A stretch of 64,000 nt of DNA from Lineus longissimus (GCF_910592395.1 NC_088323.1:8310001-8374000); one strand, 5' to 3'. Positions 1 to 10,370 are shown, counted from the first letter of the stretch. Made by a program: numbers and translations. Notes: generated by a model not told the origin, from the sequence alone.

Positions 1-356
1 ACACGTTCACTGCCGCCCCATTTTTTTGAGCGCACTGCCATTTGCCACCTTTGCCAGGTTTTGCGTTTTGCTCCATTGCCACAACATGAGTGTAGGCCGT
101 GAGCCTAGAGCACACCTAGTACATAATAAACGCACTAAAATAAACGTATATCCCATAATGCTTTACAGAACGGAAGCGTATTTACCCTTGCCTGTCATTT
201 GAAATACATGGAATAATGCATAGACTACTCCGAATATACTCTTGCCTTGGCGATGGTGACAAATCTCATGCCTTGGCAATGGAGCAGGAACCAGCTTTCG
301 AGTATACTCGTGGCTCGGCAGTGAACGTGTTAAAGTCAGCTGGGCTATCTCTTCAG
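1..356. other. No gene recognised
   Basis: Short open frames occur here on both strands, but none shows a domain, plausible composition or splice signals apart from the 3' splice-like CTATCTCTTCAG that ends at 356, directly before the partial exon copy described next. Confidence 0.4.
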
Positions 357-411
357 AACGTGAAACCGTCAAAAACGGGAAACAAATGGAAAATATTCAA
401 GAAGTGTATCT
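357..411 (+). pseudogene. Broken copy of nuclear-receptor terminal exon (5' part only)
   Basis: The 55 bases after a splice-acceptor-like CTTCAG are almost identical to the first 55 bases of the nuclear-receptor exon at 3322-3566 (same start AACGTGAAACCGTC, same encoded NGKQMENIQEVYL). Identity stops at about 411, where a SINE in reverse orientation begins. The rest of the ligand-binding-domain exon is not found after the SINE, so this copy cannot encode helices 10-12. I read it as a relict of a local exon duplication interrupted by the SINE. It could also be a decoy exon still recognised by the splicing machinery. Confidence 0.7.
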
Positions 412-660
412 GGGCTTTTGCCCAACTGAGAACGTGGCTCAGCCGGCCGGAGCTTCTCACGGTTTCCGTAGCATTAAGCAACTAGGAGTATTACTCCCCC
501 TGGAGAGGATGCTGGTCTATCGCAGGTTACTTCCCAGGCAAGCCTGGTACCAATTTAGTCTTGGGTGGAGAGAAGTGAATAGAGTTAAGTGCCTTGCCCA
601 AGGACACAGTACCAAGTGTCGAACTAATGACCTCCTGGTTATAACCCCGGCGCTCTAACA
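412..660 (-). repeat. tRNA-derived SINE with conserved core
   Basis: Read on the minus strand, the block starts with a degenerate tRNA-like head (TTAGAGCGCCGGGGTTATAA, then a box-B-like AGTTCGACACT). It continues with TGTCCTTGGGCAAGGCACTT and a segment with CCTGCGATAGACCAGCATCC and TACTCCTAGTTGCTTAATGC. I recognise this order from a SINE type widespread in marine invertebrates and fishes, but I cannot assign the family name. Its 3' end abuts the partial nuclear-receptor exon copy at 411. Confidence 0.7.
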
Positions 661-886
661 ATTACTCTGTCGCTGGTCTCCTATATCAAGAAAAGGGAGG
701 TCAAAATATAAGCATCGGATACACATTAGAAGTAATTAAAAAAATTCTAATTTGGCGAAAACTAGCGGCTCCATAACCAGAAATATTGTTCATTGCTGGG
801 TGACCATGATTAGTTCATGGTAAGATGAAGCATGTTAATTTGACCGTGTCAGTTAGCCTTGGCTGAAACAGTACCATTTCCTTTTT

Positions 887-2007
887 AGCTCACCTCTTAG
901 CAGAGGTGAGCTTATCCCATACCGTGGCGTCCGTCGTCCGTCGTCGTCGTCGTCGTCGTCGTCCGTCGTCCGTTAGCAGGGCACGTTTCGTAACTGTTAG
1001 AGCTATTGAGTTGAAACTTGGTACACATGTACCCTTATGTAATGACACCTTGGAGACCAAGTTTCGGTCCGATTCGTTTCATGGTTTGGCCACCAGGGGG
1101 CCAAACGTTAAAAGTGAAAATATGAAATATCTCCCTTAATAGTAGTCGGGAAATTTTGAAAAAAATATGGTAGGTACTTCTAGCAAAGGTGCATCATATA
1201 TCCTCCGGGTTTTTGATTTGACCTCCTTTTCAAGGTCACAGAGGTCAAATGGTGTAAATTGGCCATTAGGATGTAACGATGGCACGTTTCTAAACTGCAA
1301 TGACTATTGATACCAAATTTGGTACACATTTACCCCTTAGTCAGGTGATCTCAGGGACCGAAGTTTGGTCCAATATGATTCACCACTTGACCACCAGGTG
1401 GCAAAATCCAAAAACCTTAAAAATGTGATTATTCCTTAACTTCTTGCCTGATTGCCACTAATTTGATATCATGGGTACATCTAACCACCATACAGTATAT
1501 GTCACACAGGTTTTTAATTTGACCTTCTTGTCAAGGTCACAGAGGTCAAATGGCGTAAATTCGCCGTCAGGCCGTAACTATGGCACGTTTCTTAACTGCA
1601 ATGACTATTGATCACAAATTAAGTACACATGTACCCCTTGGTCAGGTGATCTCAGGTACCGAAGTTTGGTGCGATCTGATTTGCCGTTTGGCCTCCAGGG
1701 AGGGGGCCAAATCCTAAATTCTTCAAAATGCCATTATTCCTAGTATAAATGACTTGCCCGATTGGCACCAATTTTATATCATAGGTACATCTAATTCTAA
1801 CAACCGTTCAATGTGTCACCCGGGTCTTCTTTGATTTGACCTACTTTTCAAGGTCACAGAGGTCGAATGTACTGTAAATTGGCCATTTTGGGGAAATTGT
1901 AATTGCTTGGACCTACATCAAACCTAACACTACATGACACAATACCATGCTCTTTATCCATCTTTCCTCCACATGAGGTGAGCACAATGGCCCTGGCCAT
2001 TTCATTT
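887..2007 (+). mobile_element. Non-autonomous rolling-circle-like (Helentron-type) element, unit 1
   Basis: The unit opens with a perfect 10-bp-stem hairpin (GCTCACCTCT TAGC AGAGGTGAGC, 888-911), followed by a GTC-rich run (about 930-975). It closes with GAGGTGAGC and a second hairpin (ATGGCC CT GGCCAT) just before TTCATTT. The first junction is T-rich. No protein is encoded. Inside are three diverged sub-repeats of about 300 bp, each with the motif AAGGTCACAGAGGTCAAAT. A subterminal inverted repeat at the 5' end, a terminal 3' hairpin and the lack of TIRs or target duplication fit non-autonomous Helentrons/Helitrons. The class is inferred, not proven. Confidence 0.55.
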
Positions 2008-2971
2008 AGCTCACCTCTTAGCAGAGGTGAGCTTATCCCATACCGTGGCGTCCGTCGTCCGTCGTCGTCGTCGTCGTCCGTTAGCAGGGCACGTTTCGTA
2101 ACTGTTAGAGCTATTGAGTTGAAACTTGGTACACATGTACCCTTATGTAATGACACCTTTGGAGACCAAGTTTCGGTCCAATTCGTTTCATGGTTTGGCC
2201 ACCAGGGGGCCAAACGTTAAAAGTGAAAATATGCAATATCTCCCTTAATAGTAGTCGGGAAATTTTGAAAAAAATATGGTTGGTACTTCTAGCAAAGGTG
2301 CATCATATATCCTCCGGGTTTTCGATTTGATCTCCTTTTTAAGGTCACAGAGGTCAAATGGTGTAAATTGGCCGTTAGGATGTAACGATGGCACGTTTCT
2401 AAACTGCAATGACTATTGATACCAAATTTGATGCACATTTACCCCTTAGTCAGGTGATCTCAGGGACCGAAGTTTGGTCCAATATGATTCACCACTTGAC
2501 CACCAGGGGGCAAAATCCAAAAACCTTAAAAATGTGATTATTCCTTAACTTCTTGCCCGATTGCCACCAATTTGATATCATGGGTACATCTAACCACTAT
2601 ACAGTATATGTCACACAGGTTTTTAATTTGACCTTCTTGTCAAGGTCACAGAGGTCAAATGGTGTAAATTCGCTGTCAGGCCGTAACTATGGCACGTTTC
2701 TTAACTGCAATGACTATTGATCACAAATTTAGTACACATGTACCCCTTGGTCAGGTGATCTCAGGTACCGAAGTTTGGTGCGATCTGATTTGCTGTTTGG
2801 CCTCCAGGGAGGGGGCCAAATCCTAAATTCTTCAAAATGCCATTATTCCTAGTAATGACTTGCCCGATTGGCACCAATTTTATATCATAGGTACATCTAA
2901 TTCTAACAACCATTCAATGTGTCACCCGGGTCTTCTTTGATTTGACCTACTTTTCAAGGTCACAGAGGTCG
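1219..2971 (+). promoter_or_regulatory. Cluster of DR3 nuclear-receptor half-site pairs inside the tandem elements
   Basis: AGGTCA-CAG-AGGTCA, a perfect direct repeat with 3-bp spacing, occurs at 1233-1247, 1534-1548, 2342-2356 and 2643-2657. Two further copies have AGGTCG as second half-site (1851-1865, 2957-2971). Most are preceded 8 bp upstream by an inverted half-site TGACCT (for example 1219-1224 and 1520-1525), which makes an everted repeat with 8-bp spacing. DR3 and everted repeats are known targets of RXR heterodimers with NR1 receptors such as VDR/PXR types. That these copies are functional is inference; they are part of the repeat sequence. Confidence 0.45.
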
Positions 2972-3112
2972 AATGTACTGTAAATTGGCCATTTTGGGGA
3001 AATTGTAATTGCTTGGACCTACATCAAACCTAACACTACATGACACAATACCATGCTCTTTATCCATCTTTCCTCCACATGAGGTGAGCACAATGGCCCT
3101 GGCCATTTCATT
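2008..3112 (+). mobile_element. Non-autonomous rolling-circle-like element, unit 2 (direct tandem copy)
   Basis: This is a second full unit joined head-to-tail to unit 1 with no spacer: the end of unit 1 (GGCCATTTCATTT) runs straight into AGCTCACCTC. It has the same 5' hairpin, the same internal sub-repeats and the same 3' hairpin as unit 1, differing in the length of the GTC run, a few indels and scattered substitutions. Downstream sequence (TTTAGAATTTTGC) is unrelated. Direct tandem arrays are a known product of rolling-circle transposition, which supports the class assignment. Confidence 0.6.
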
Positions 3113-3321
3113 TTAGAATTTTGCTTGGTTGGATGAAGTGTTTTCCCCAAATTGACGGTAACCGCATTTGAATTGGTAGCCATGTTGGCTATGAAGGGAA
3201 CCTGGTCCCCTTGTCCCCTTATCCCTGCAACACATACAAGAAAAGTTGGTTGCCATGGCTACCATATTCTAAACTCGCTTTATGTTGCTCTGGTGTAATT
3301 GTTGCCTCTGTATCTTTTCAG

Positions 3322-3566
3322 AACGTGAAACCGTCAAAAACGGGAAACAAATGGAAAATATTCAGGAAGTTTATCTTGAAACATTGCGCGCCTACACAAA
3401 GGCAAAATATCAGACGATCAGCTGCAATATGAATCGATTCGCCAAGCTTTTAATGAAGCTCACTGACCTGCGGACTTTGAGTAATGAACACTTGAAGGTG
3501 TTGAAGAAACTCATGATCGCCCAGAAGCACATACCGCCATTATTACAAGAGTATTTTAATATATAA
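3322..3566 (+). CDS. Terminal exon of an NR1-family nuclear receptor
   Basis: After a good 3' splice site (GTTGCCTCTGTATCTTTTCAG) comes an open frame, entered in phase 1, that ends in TAA at 3566. It encodes the end of a nuclear-receptor ligand-binding domain. The segment IQEVYLETLRAYTKAKY fits helices 9-10, RFAKLLMKLTDLRTLSNEH is the characteristic helix 10/11 dimer-interface sequence, and PPLLQEYFNI at the C terminus is helix 12 with the AF-2 coactivator motif (LLQEYF). The LTDLRTLSNEH wording resembles NR1 receptors (VDR, LXR/FXR, EcR, HR96 types) more than RXR or steroid receptors. The receptor would act in the nucleus as a ligand-regulated transcription factor. Upstream exons with the DNA-binding domain are not in this window. 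Whether the gene is alive cannot be decided from one exon, but the frame is intact and the motif well kept. Confidence 0.8.
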
Positions 3567-4380
3567 TATAGCTCTACCAAGTGAATGTACACGATGGAAA
3601 AAAAACAGTCTTGCTACTTTTTAGTTGTGTGACAACAAAGTTGAATAACGTTTTTTAAAAGTGTTTCTCAAGACTGGTAGGACTGAAAAATTGTACCGGT
3701 AGGACTTATGTTGATTGCCATTGATCAATGCTCACTCAAGTAGTTATCTTTAAAAGATGCTGCTCGAGGGCGACATGTTTTAGACGGGCTAATTATCGGA
3801 GCAAATTGAGGTGAGAATGAAGAGACATTTTAACAACAACTCTCACTTCTTAGTGAAGAAACCGCCATCTTTTACCGCCAAGAAGGATTTTCAAAGTATT
3901 GTTACCATGACTAATGGCAAGCATACTGCCCTTCGGTATGGTGTAGGTTTTAGGTAGTTGCCAGTTGGTAAAAGCTGAACTTGGATTTTAGATTCTTGAC
4001 ACTGGATGCTCGATTTCTGTCATCTGGGTATGCCACCTAGATTCCACCAACCTGGCCTCCTGTTCAATATTCCGTCCACAGTGGGCCTCATCGAATTGAC
4101 AAATGGACTGGACTTGAACAGATTGGGACTTAATACTTTTAGGATGGTTGTTGAGATGAGCTAAAAATAGATGCTCCTATTTTATGCATGGGTGGCAGCA
4201 CTAGAAAAATAGTGAGATTAATAATATTGAGTTCTTTATGTAGCGCTTTTATGTTTTCCTGTTCTAAGTGCTTTTTTGGATACCATGTTATTATCACCCC
4301 AGTCTCCACAGAAATCAATTAGGGGGGTTCAAGGAGCAACCGGAAGGCTATCACTTGAACTTGACCAGTAGGGGAACCAA
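3567..4380. other. Non-coding; presumed 3' flank of the receptor exon
   Basis: I see no gene, RNA or clear element here. Short open frames lack any recognisable motif. Confidence 0.4.
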
Positions 4381-4446
4381 GCAGTGACTCTGCCGCGAGT
4401 CGAAGCCCACAACCACTTGATCAAGAGGCTGACTCTTTTCCACTAA
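4381..4446 (-). repeat. tRNA-like SINE head
   Basis: On the minus strand TTAGTGGAAAAGAGTC, then GCCTCTTGATCAAGTGG and TGTGGGCTTCGACTCGCG are ordered like the D arm, anticodon arm and T arm of a tRNA (box B GGCTTCGACTC). Stem pairing is imperfect and no clean acceptor stem is visible, so this is a tRNA-derived repeat rather than a functional tRNA. Confidence 0.45.
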
Positions 4447-4890
4447 GTATTGCCAAGTATTGCCCTGTGTTGATCTTCATCGTTCCCCCTCTTGAATGTG
4501 GAGTATGGTGCTTGGGTGAAGGGTTGGACTCCGTTTGTGCGATGTAGAGCTTGGCCATGCGGTGTGTGGTCACACAACAATTGAGAAAAAAGTTTTCAAT
4601 TTCATTTCAATGGTATCTTTTTCATTCAAGATGTAAAGAGGAAACGATCAGGACTGGTTTCCTCTTACCGTGCAAGTTATTTACGTTGCAGCTTGTAAAC
4701 CCTTTAGATCCCAACAGGCCGATATCCGTCTGTACATCCCTAACCGGACACTAGCCGCCTGCCAGTACATTTGATCTCAAGCGACGCCATATTGACTTAA
4801 GCAATGAAACCAGTTTTCGGCCAGTTAGGGATCTATTGATGAAAAATTATTGAAATTTTGTAGCTGGCTTGTACAGGGGGTATTCTTGGG

Positions 4891-4962
4891 TGAAAATTGC
4901 TGAAGTGCTCCAGGGAAATACAGGGAAACACATAAAAGTGTTCCAGGATCTAAAGGGTTAAC
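4891..4962 (+). repeat. Dispersed repeat, copy 1 (inverted copy at 11156-11214)
   Basis: The stretch containing CAGGGAAATACAGGGAAAC and GTTCCAGGATC recurs in reverse complement at 11156-11214. The two copies share about 60 bases with a few differences and both lie close to AAAGGGTTAA. Confidence 0.6.
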
Positions 4963-5027
4963 TTTGGTTGATTCTGTCCCAGTGGAATTTTAACGGTTGA
5001 TGAGGGAACCATACTATTTATCCTAAA

Positions 5028-5095
5028 CTGGAGGCGAGGTTGATTGAATCCAGGCAGTGCAATACAATGATGCAAAATCCAGGATCCAGTCTGCA
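5028..5095 (+). repeat. Dispersed repeat, copy 1 (direct copy at 18655-18722)
   Basis: GGTTGATTGAATCCAGGC, followed by GCAAT and a run of TCCAG words, is repeated in the same orientation at 18655-18722 with scattered changes. The element type is unknown. Confidence 0.55.
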
Positions 5096-6458
5096 TCCTG
5101 CTTTTATACCAACTACCTAGGTTTCATTGACAATGCCTTATCCCCTCAGATGATGACATATACTAAACTGTTTTACTTGGAATCTCAGTGTTGGTCAGAT
5201 GCTATCCCACTGAAATAGGCTCCAATCCGCTGTACGTCGATCACGCCTATGTGCGCCCTCGAAAAAGACCCAAGTATTCCAGCCGAATGTAATTTAGTCT
5301 AGTGCGCAGCTCCTGCCCAGACAAAAGCCCCAGCTCTGTAATGTATTTTCTCTGTAATGACCGTGCATGGAGTTGTTTTTCAGGATAGTTGTTTTTCAGA
5401 ATAGTTGCTTGAAGAATGGCCAAACTATCCCGACCGCTATTTTAAGAGATGACCAGACGTTCACGAGGCGCATGCCCTATACTAAGTTATTTTCCAATCC
5501 GCCAATCATTGTGCGGATGGTGACTTGTGATGCCAAGCGTCACGCAGAAATAATTAATAATTAAGATATTTGTTAATGCTAGTTGTTTACTTTCGGCCCA
5601 GCGCATGAAACGCCAGCATTTGAGGTCAATTCATATCCCTCTTGTAGTGGGAGAGGCCTGGCCGGTTTACCCATGTAGTCATATGAGATCATTTTCAATA
5701 ATGGCATGACTGCATTGTCGAAATGGTTCATTGTGTATCAATGGCAGGATATTCTTCATTGGGATTTCAATCCATAAAATCCCAGTTGGCTCTATTTTTA
5801 GTGGATAGAAACAGTTTCAGAAAAAAATGCTTTTAAAAACTGCTATTCAGGTTTAAAGGTAACAAGACTTTTTTTTCACACCTTGTATGTTATGAAAGAG
5901 ACTGGTTAACCTTATTTTACAGTTAATATGTTGATGATTGACAGAAAAGGTTTAGAATAAGCCTTCAATAGCTCTTTCGCTACCACACCTGGTATATACT
6001 GGTGTACAAGAAATGCAAGTCCCCCTGGAATCTAAGTCTGGTCCTTTTGTTGAAGTGAATTGAGTCGCCGAGTTCCATCGTTGAAGATTATGTAGCTAAC
6101 CATAACCAAACCATTAACCACATTCGTTGACAATACACAGCTATTGTATGGGGTCCTGCATTCCTAGGACATCCATTCCTTTTACACCGGGCCTGTTCAC
6201 TACTGTACTGTACTACTGGCCTGCAGTAATCTGCTATTAAATTTGCCCCAAATTCGTCAAAGTTTTTGGTTGGTTACACCTGAAGAAACAAGATGGCAGC
6301 ACTGCCCTCAGCTCACTGCACACCTCGGCCATTGTCACATGTATGTATACACATACTATATAATATATTCTGTGTGGAAACGATATGGAAGACCCTTCAA
6401 ATTTCATCAAATTTTACTAAAACAAAACTTTCCACATATAAAATCCCTGGGTATTTTT
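5096..6458. other. No gene recognised
   Basis: A moderately AT-rich stretch with only short open frames lacking motifs. Nothing else is supported. Confidence 0.4.
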
Positions 6459-6514
6459 AGCTCAGCTGACTAAGTCAGCCGAGCTTGTCAAATAAGTTGT
6501 TCAGTGGCGTCCGT

Positions 6515-6522
6515 CTGTCCAT

Positions 6523-6556
<34 letters not shown>

Positions 6557-6559
6557 GTT
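6515..6559 (+). repeat. TCCA microsatellite
   Basis: A tandem run of CCAT/CCGT tetramers directly after the 5' hairpin, in the position taken by the GTC run in the related units at 887 and 2008. Confidence 0.85.
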
Positions 6560-7153
6560 AAACCCATGGTGCACATTTTGTAACCGTAAGACCTAGAGAC
6601 TTCAATTTTGCATTTCTGGATACTTCTGATCAAACTCTACTTTCAAAACAAAATTTGTCGCCATTCGACCTACTTCCTGCGAGCGAGAGTGCATGAAGGA
6701 AACTGGCCTATATCGGCCTAGGAGCAGCAGAATTAGTCGAAATATGCTCTAATATTAAGATAAAATTCTTGAAAATCTATTTTATTGAGAAAAAGTTCAA
6801 AATTTTAACAGGAGAGGGCGCTACCTGCCTTTTAATTATTTCTGCCGATTCAAATTCCCGCCCGATGACGTCAGCCATCAATGAAGTCTCCTATTTGCCA
6901 GTTTTCAAAACATGGCAGCTACACAACAAAAGCAGTAGCTCCAGGAATAAATCACTGTTCACTTCAGCTTCGTAATCGATTGTACCCCCACTTTATTGTG
7001 TTTTGTGTGGTGTTCCTATTCAATCAACGATGTAAGGCCTTATTATGTTGGTTTTAATTGAGAAGGTGCATTATAAGCGGCGTACGATATACCGAAGCGG
7101 AGACAAAATGGCGGCATGTTGTTTACGCCTGGAGCTCAATGACACTCAAGTAC

Positions 7154-8545
7154 CAAGGAGGATACCGCGGTGACGTCACGGCTTTTCCAAGATGGCGCTG
7201 CATATTGTAAACAAACTCGATGAGACAAGACCACAATTGATTTTTTAAGCCTTTTAGCAGTTAAATTGTCAATGTTTGACCGCGACGCATCAAAGAACGC
7301 GTGGTGTTGTGAATCTGAAATTTAGATTATGTTATTCCGGACAGTCGGGCAAGTAAATGGTGAAAAATAAAATGGTGATTGACCACGGAAATTTTTTTTT
7401 AATCGACAAATTAGACAGACTTTGATATTTCCACTCTTTTCAGCCAACTGGCAGAAAAAACTCAAAACACGCCCCCTTTTACCCAATTAGCAAAATTCGA
7501 AATTAATTTTTTCATCAAATAATTTCTTTATATCTGTAGACTTGCCACAACAAATATTTTTTCAATACCTCTCCAAATATGTACTTGAGAGTAAAAAACA
7601 TGCACTCGTCTAATAGATAGGCCTGGACCCTCCAACCTATGAATATTCATTAGTGGTCTTGTCTCCGATCCACGGCCAAGGGAAAATCAAGTCATCAAAA
7701 AAGTTAGATTTTTCGCATCAAATCAGAGTTATTAGTACTTTTCTGCTATGAAATAAGTCTTCAGACAATAAGCTATCATTTGAATAATAAAAAGTGCTGT
7801 TTTGATGGGGAAAATAGGGTTTTTTAAACCAAATAGCCGGGCACCGATCTTCCAAAATTAGCGATGGTTTCAAAACAGTCTCCCAGATATGGGGCAATGT
7901 CTTCATTATCATAATGGGATTTGGAGGCATGTTTACAGATTTTACAAGTTCGAGACCTGTAATACCTAAAACTCGCATAGATCCCCATAGATCCCCTCTA
8001 TTTGTCGAGTTAGCGCCCCTGTAAGATCATGCATTTTCGGACACTAGAACGAAATCTTCCTGCGGATATCGCGGTTTCGGTGATGATTTAAGGAGAAATT
8101 GATTGTTCTTAGAGTTGTATGGGACAGAAATGAGTTCATACTTCATGAATACATGAATATATTATGATATGGGCGGGCTTCTAAGTCAAAACAATAACAA
8201 ACTCAACTGCATCTCTACTGTATATTGCGTAGTGCATTGCCTAGTGTATTTCGTAGTGTATTTTAGCGGAGACATTATTTCCGCACTTTGGCCACGTCAA
8301 ACGTCTTTTTTATTCGTGGAAGTTAATCTGCTCTGTAAATTTTATTTTACACAGGAAGAATCCATACTAGGTATTGCAATATTTCATGTCTATTGGTGTT
8401 TTTGTGTACAGGAGCGCACCAGACAGTGAGACGTGGAGGTTGTGTTCAGTGCTGGTGCTGTCAGTAGACTGAATCTGATTGGCCATAGCGATCACTAATA
8501 TGGGTCGGGATCACGTGATGTGACGTCACCGCGGTATCCTCCTTG
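7154..8545. mobile_element. DNA transposon remnant with 26-bp perfect TIRs and 9-bp target duplication
   Basis: The sequence beginning CAAGGAGGATACCGCGG at 7154-7179 is repeated as its exact reverse complement at 8520-8545. The flanks are identical nine-base words CTCAAGTAC (7145-7153 and 8546-8554), so this is a clean insertion. No transposase is encoded. A 9-bp duplication is typical of Mutator-like elements, while hAT elements give 8 bp; I favour a Mutator-like non-autonomous element without proof. A second MITE has jumped into it at 7222. Confidence 0.75.
7222..7665. mobile_element. MITE with GAGACAAGACCAC TIRs, copy 1
   Basis: The 444-bp element starts GAGACAAGACCAC and ends with the exact complement GTGGTCTTGTCTC. 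It is flanked by CGAT at 7218-7221 and 7666-7669, a 4-bp target duplication. A second copy with identical TIRs is at 33534-33965. The last 150 bases (from ATCTGTAGACTTGCCACA) are nearly identical between the copies while the middle has diverged. Four-base duplications occur in the Sola, Chapaev and Academ superfamilies; I cannot decide between them. Confidence 0.85.
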
Positions 8546-9590
8546 CTCAAGTACCCAATTTTCTGCTTAAAAAGTAGTAGTCTGGTAGGCGATATTATCA
8601 CTAGTTCGTTTCAGTGGTAGTCATAAGGTCGTTAGGGACTACTTTCAGAAATTAGTTCTTGAAAATTTGGCCACATTTCTGTGAAAACGATATCGGAAGT
8701 GCATGCTCTGTTCGCGATGACATCGCCGATGTATTTTGAAGTGGAGAATTCCCACAGTATGTGCAGTGAATTGGCATGATTCTGTTCGCCTATTAAGTTT
8801 TAGTTCTACGATTCTTTCATGAGTAAAAAGTAGACATTCTAAGCAATACAATAATGTCACTCCCATAAAAATTGATTGGAAATTGAGGGAGCTACGGCAT
8901 TCTGTTTGTACAATACCAAATGGCACATTTTAGAAAGCGCTCATTGGACAACGTAGGGAATCACCAGAAATGACGTCATCGCTGGTCTAAATAGAAAACT
9001 ACGGTGGCGCAGTAGAGCACAAGAAAAGGTTTAGCATTAACTTCGTCATGCAAGCTTCAGCAACAAAACGATTTCTCATGAATGATTTATTTGATCATCA
9101 TCAGCTTGTTTCCCCTGATAGGTAAAAAAATGATTTACAATTTCCATCAAAGTTTTCTATTTTGTGTATAGTCACATGTTATTTAACTGGCAAGGAGCCA
9201 AGCAGTTTTGAATATTCGCGGGAAAATACTTCGTACTTGTAAACGAGGCTATGACAATGAGTATCCTCATTCATGGCATAAACTTCATGTTTCGGTAAAT
9301 ATTTTCATACGATGATTTCACCCGAATTATGGTCAGGATTGAGGAATGAACAGTGGCATAATTATGTCAACCAAAAACATTCGTACCGTAGTGAACGCAA
9401 AAGGATATCAAATACCATCGAGCATGCCATTTTCATGCATAATGAACTGAACACCGGGAAGATATTAATGATATTAACTCAGCTGAGCGCCAGGCCCTTG
9501 GGCCTCTTGTTGGATAGCTTTTAAAGACCATTCATAATGATATCTGGTAAAATTTTCTTCAAAAGTTTTATCAAATGTTGACTTTGCAGC

Positions 9591-9755
9591 AAGTTCTTAC
9601 CAACTGTCCTCATGTCAAACTGGTAAAGCACACTCCTGTGCGTTATGTGTATTGTACTACAATGTGTATTGTCTGCATGTATTGTAGTACAATACACATA
9701 ACAATGTACAGGAGCGTGCTTGACCAGTTTGACACCAGGACAGTTGGTAAAACTT
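9591..9755. repeat. Long imperfect hairpin (foldback)
   Basis: The first half (TTACCAACTGTCCT, TCAAACTGGT, ATGTGTATTGTACTACAAT) returns as reverse complement in the second half, with only a few mismatches over arms of about 75 bases and a very short loop near 9673. The arms end in AAGTTCTTAC and GTAAAACTT, so pairing extends with one bulge. It is probably a foldback MITE; transcription would give a long double-stranded RNA. Confidence 0.75.
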
Positions 9756-9872
9756 CAATAACACTGCGGAAGCGAAAGAGTTATTGGAAAGGTTTTGAAG
9801 ATTTTTCTTGTCTCATTTACATCAAATAGTTGTACCACAGAAGGAGGGAACAGATTTTGATGCTTACTTTTA

Positions 9873-9950
9873 GGTGAACAAAGAAATTAACGTCAGCACC
9901 TGTCTGTCACCTCTAAAGATTATGGGTTCAACTCCCATTTGGCACTGCAC
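9873..9950 (+). repeat. tRNA-like fragment
   Basis: ATGGG TTCAACT CCCAT forms a perfect T arm, and GGTTCAACTCC matches the box B consensus. No convincing box A or acceptor stem was found, so this is at best a decayed SINE head. Confidence 0.3.
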
Positions 9951-10139
9951 ACCTCTTCCTGTGATAGAGATGGCGACTCTTTCTGACAACGTAGGTTTAA
10001 AGCTTAAACCCCAACTCAGACCTATAGTTCGAGGTACACGATTTGCGTCTTGTAGATATGCATTATAAAGCAAAATCGTCATATCCAATCCTTTTCGGCG
10101 TCGTAACCCTATTGGATTTTTGCCGGAGGTATGGCGTCC

Positions 10140-10370
10140 ATTATATGCTAATGTCCACCTATGCGGAATATTTTATTCGCCCTTGCATAGACACTCGAGG
10201 TACAAGGGACCATGGCTTTTAGTCTCGTCTGACTGACTCGAATATTTCATACGTTGAATGTGTTGTAAAGAGCCAGGAATTCTAGTTCTAGTTCATCCAG
10301 AAATAATCGAAATCGAACCCGGGCCCTATTGCGTGATAGCCAGCTAGTGTTGACCACTAGGCCATGAGGC
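10140..10370 (-). repeat. tRNA-derived SINE
   Basis: Read on the minus strand from 10369: CCTCATGGCCTAGTGGTC (box A TGGCCTAGTGG), an anticodon-arm-like segment, then GGGCCCGGGTTCGATTTCGA (box B). A body of about 160 bases without coding capacity follows. The spacing of the two boxes is that of a tRNA gene, but the arms do not fold cleanly, so I call a SINE. Confidence 0.55.

Larger units (their letters stand above)
6459..9511 (+). mobile_element. Composite rolling-circle-like element carrying nested insertions
   Basis: The left end is a hairpin (AGCTCAGCTGACT AAGTCAGCCGAGCT) followed by a TCCA microsatellite, the same layout as the units at 887 and 2008. The right end is ACTCAGCTGAGC, then a hairpin (AGGCCC TT GGGCCT) and CTTGTT. 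This termini pair (5' hairpin, same word repeated before a 3' hairpin) is typical of non-autonomous Helentron/Helitron-like elements. Two further elements sit inside (7154-8545 and 7222-7665), which explains the length. No replication protein or helicase is encoded, so it would have relied on proteins supplied elsewhere. Confidence 0.5.

Noticed and set aside
216-658. Two overlapping plus-strand open frames
   Set aside because: They run from the partial receptor exon into an antisense SINE; the reading is a by-product of these.
906-2220. Arg-rich and Ser-rich frames over the GTC runs
   Set aside because: They are translations of a trinucleotide run inside repeat elements, with no coding signal.
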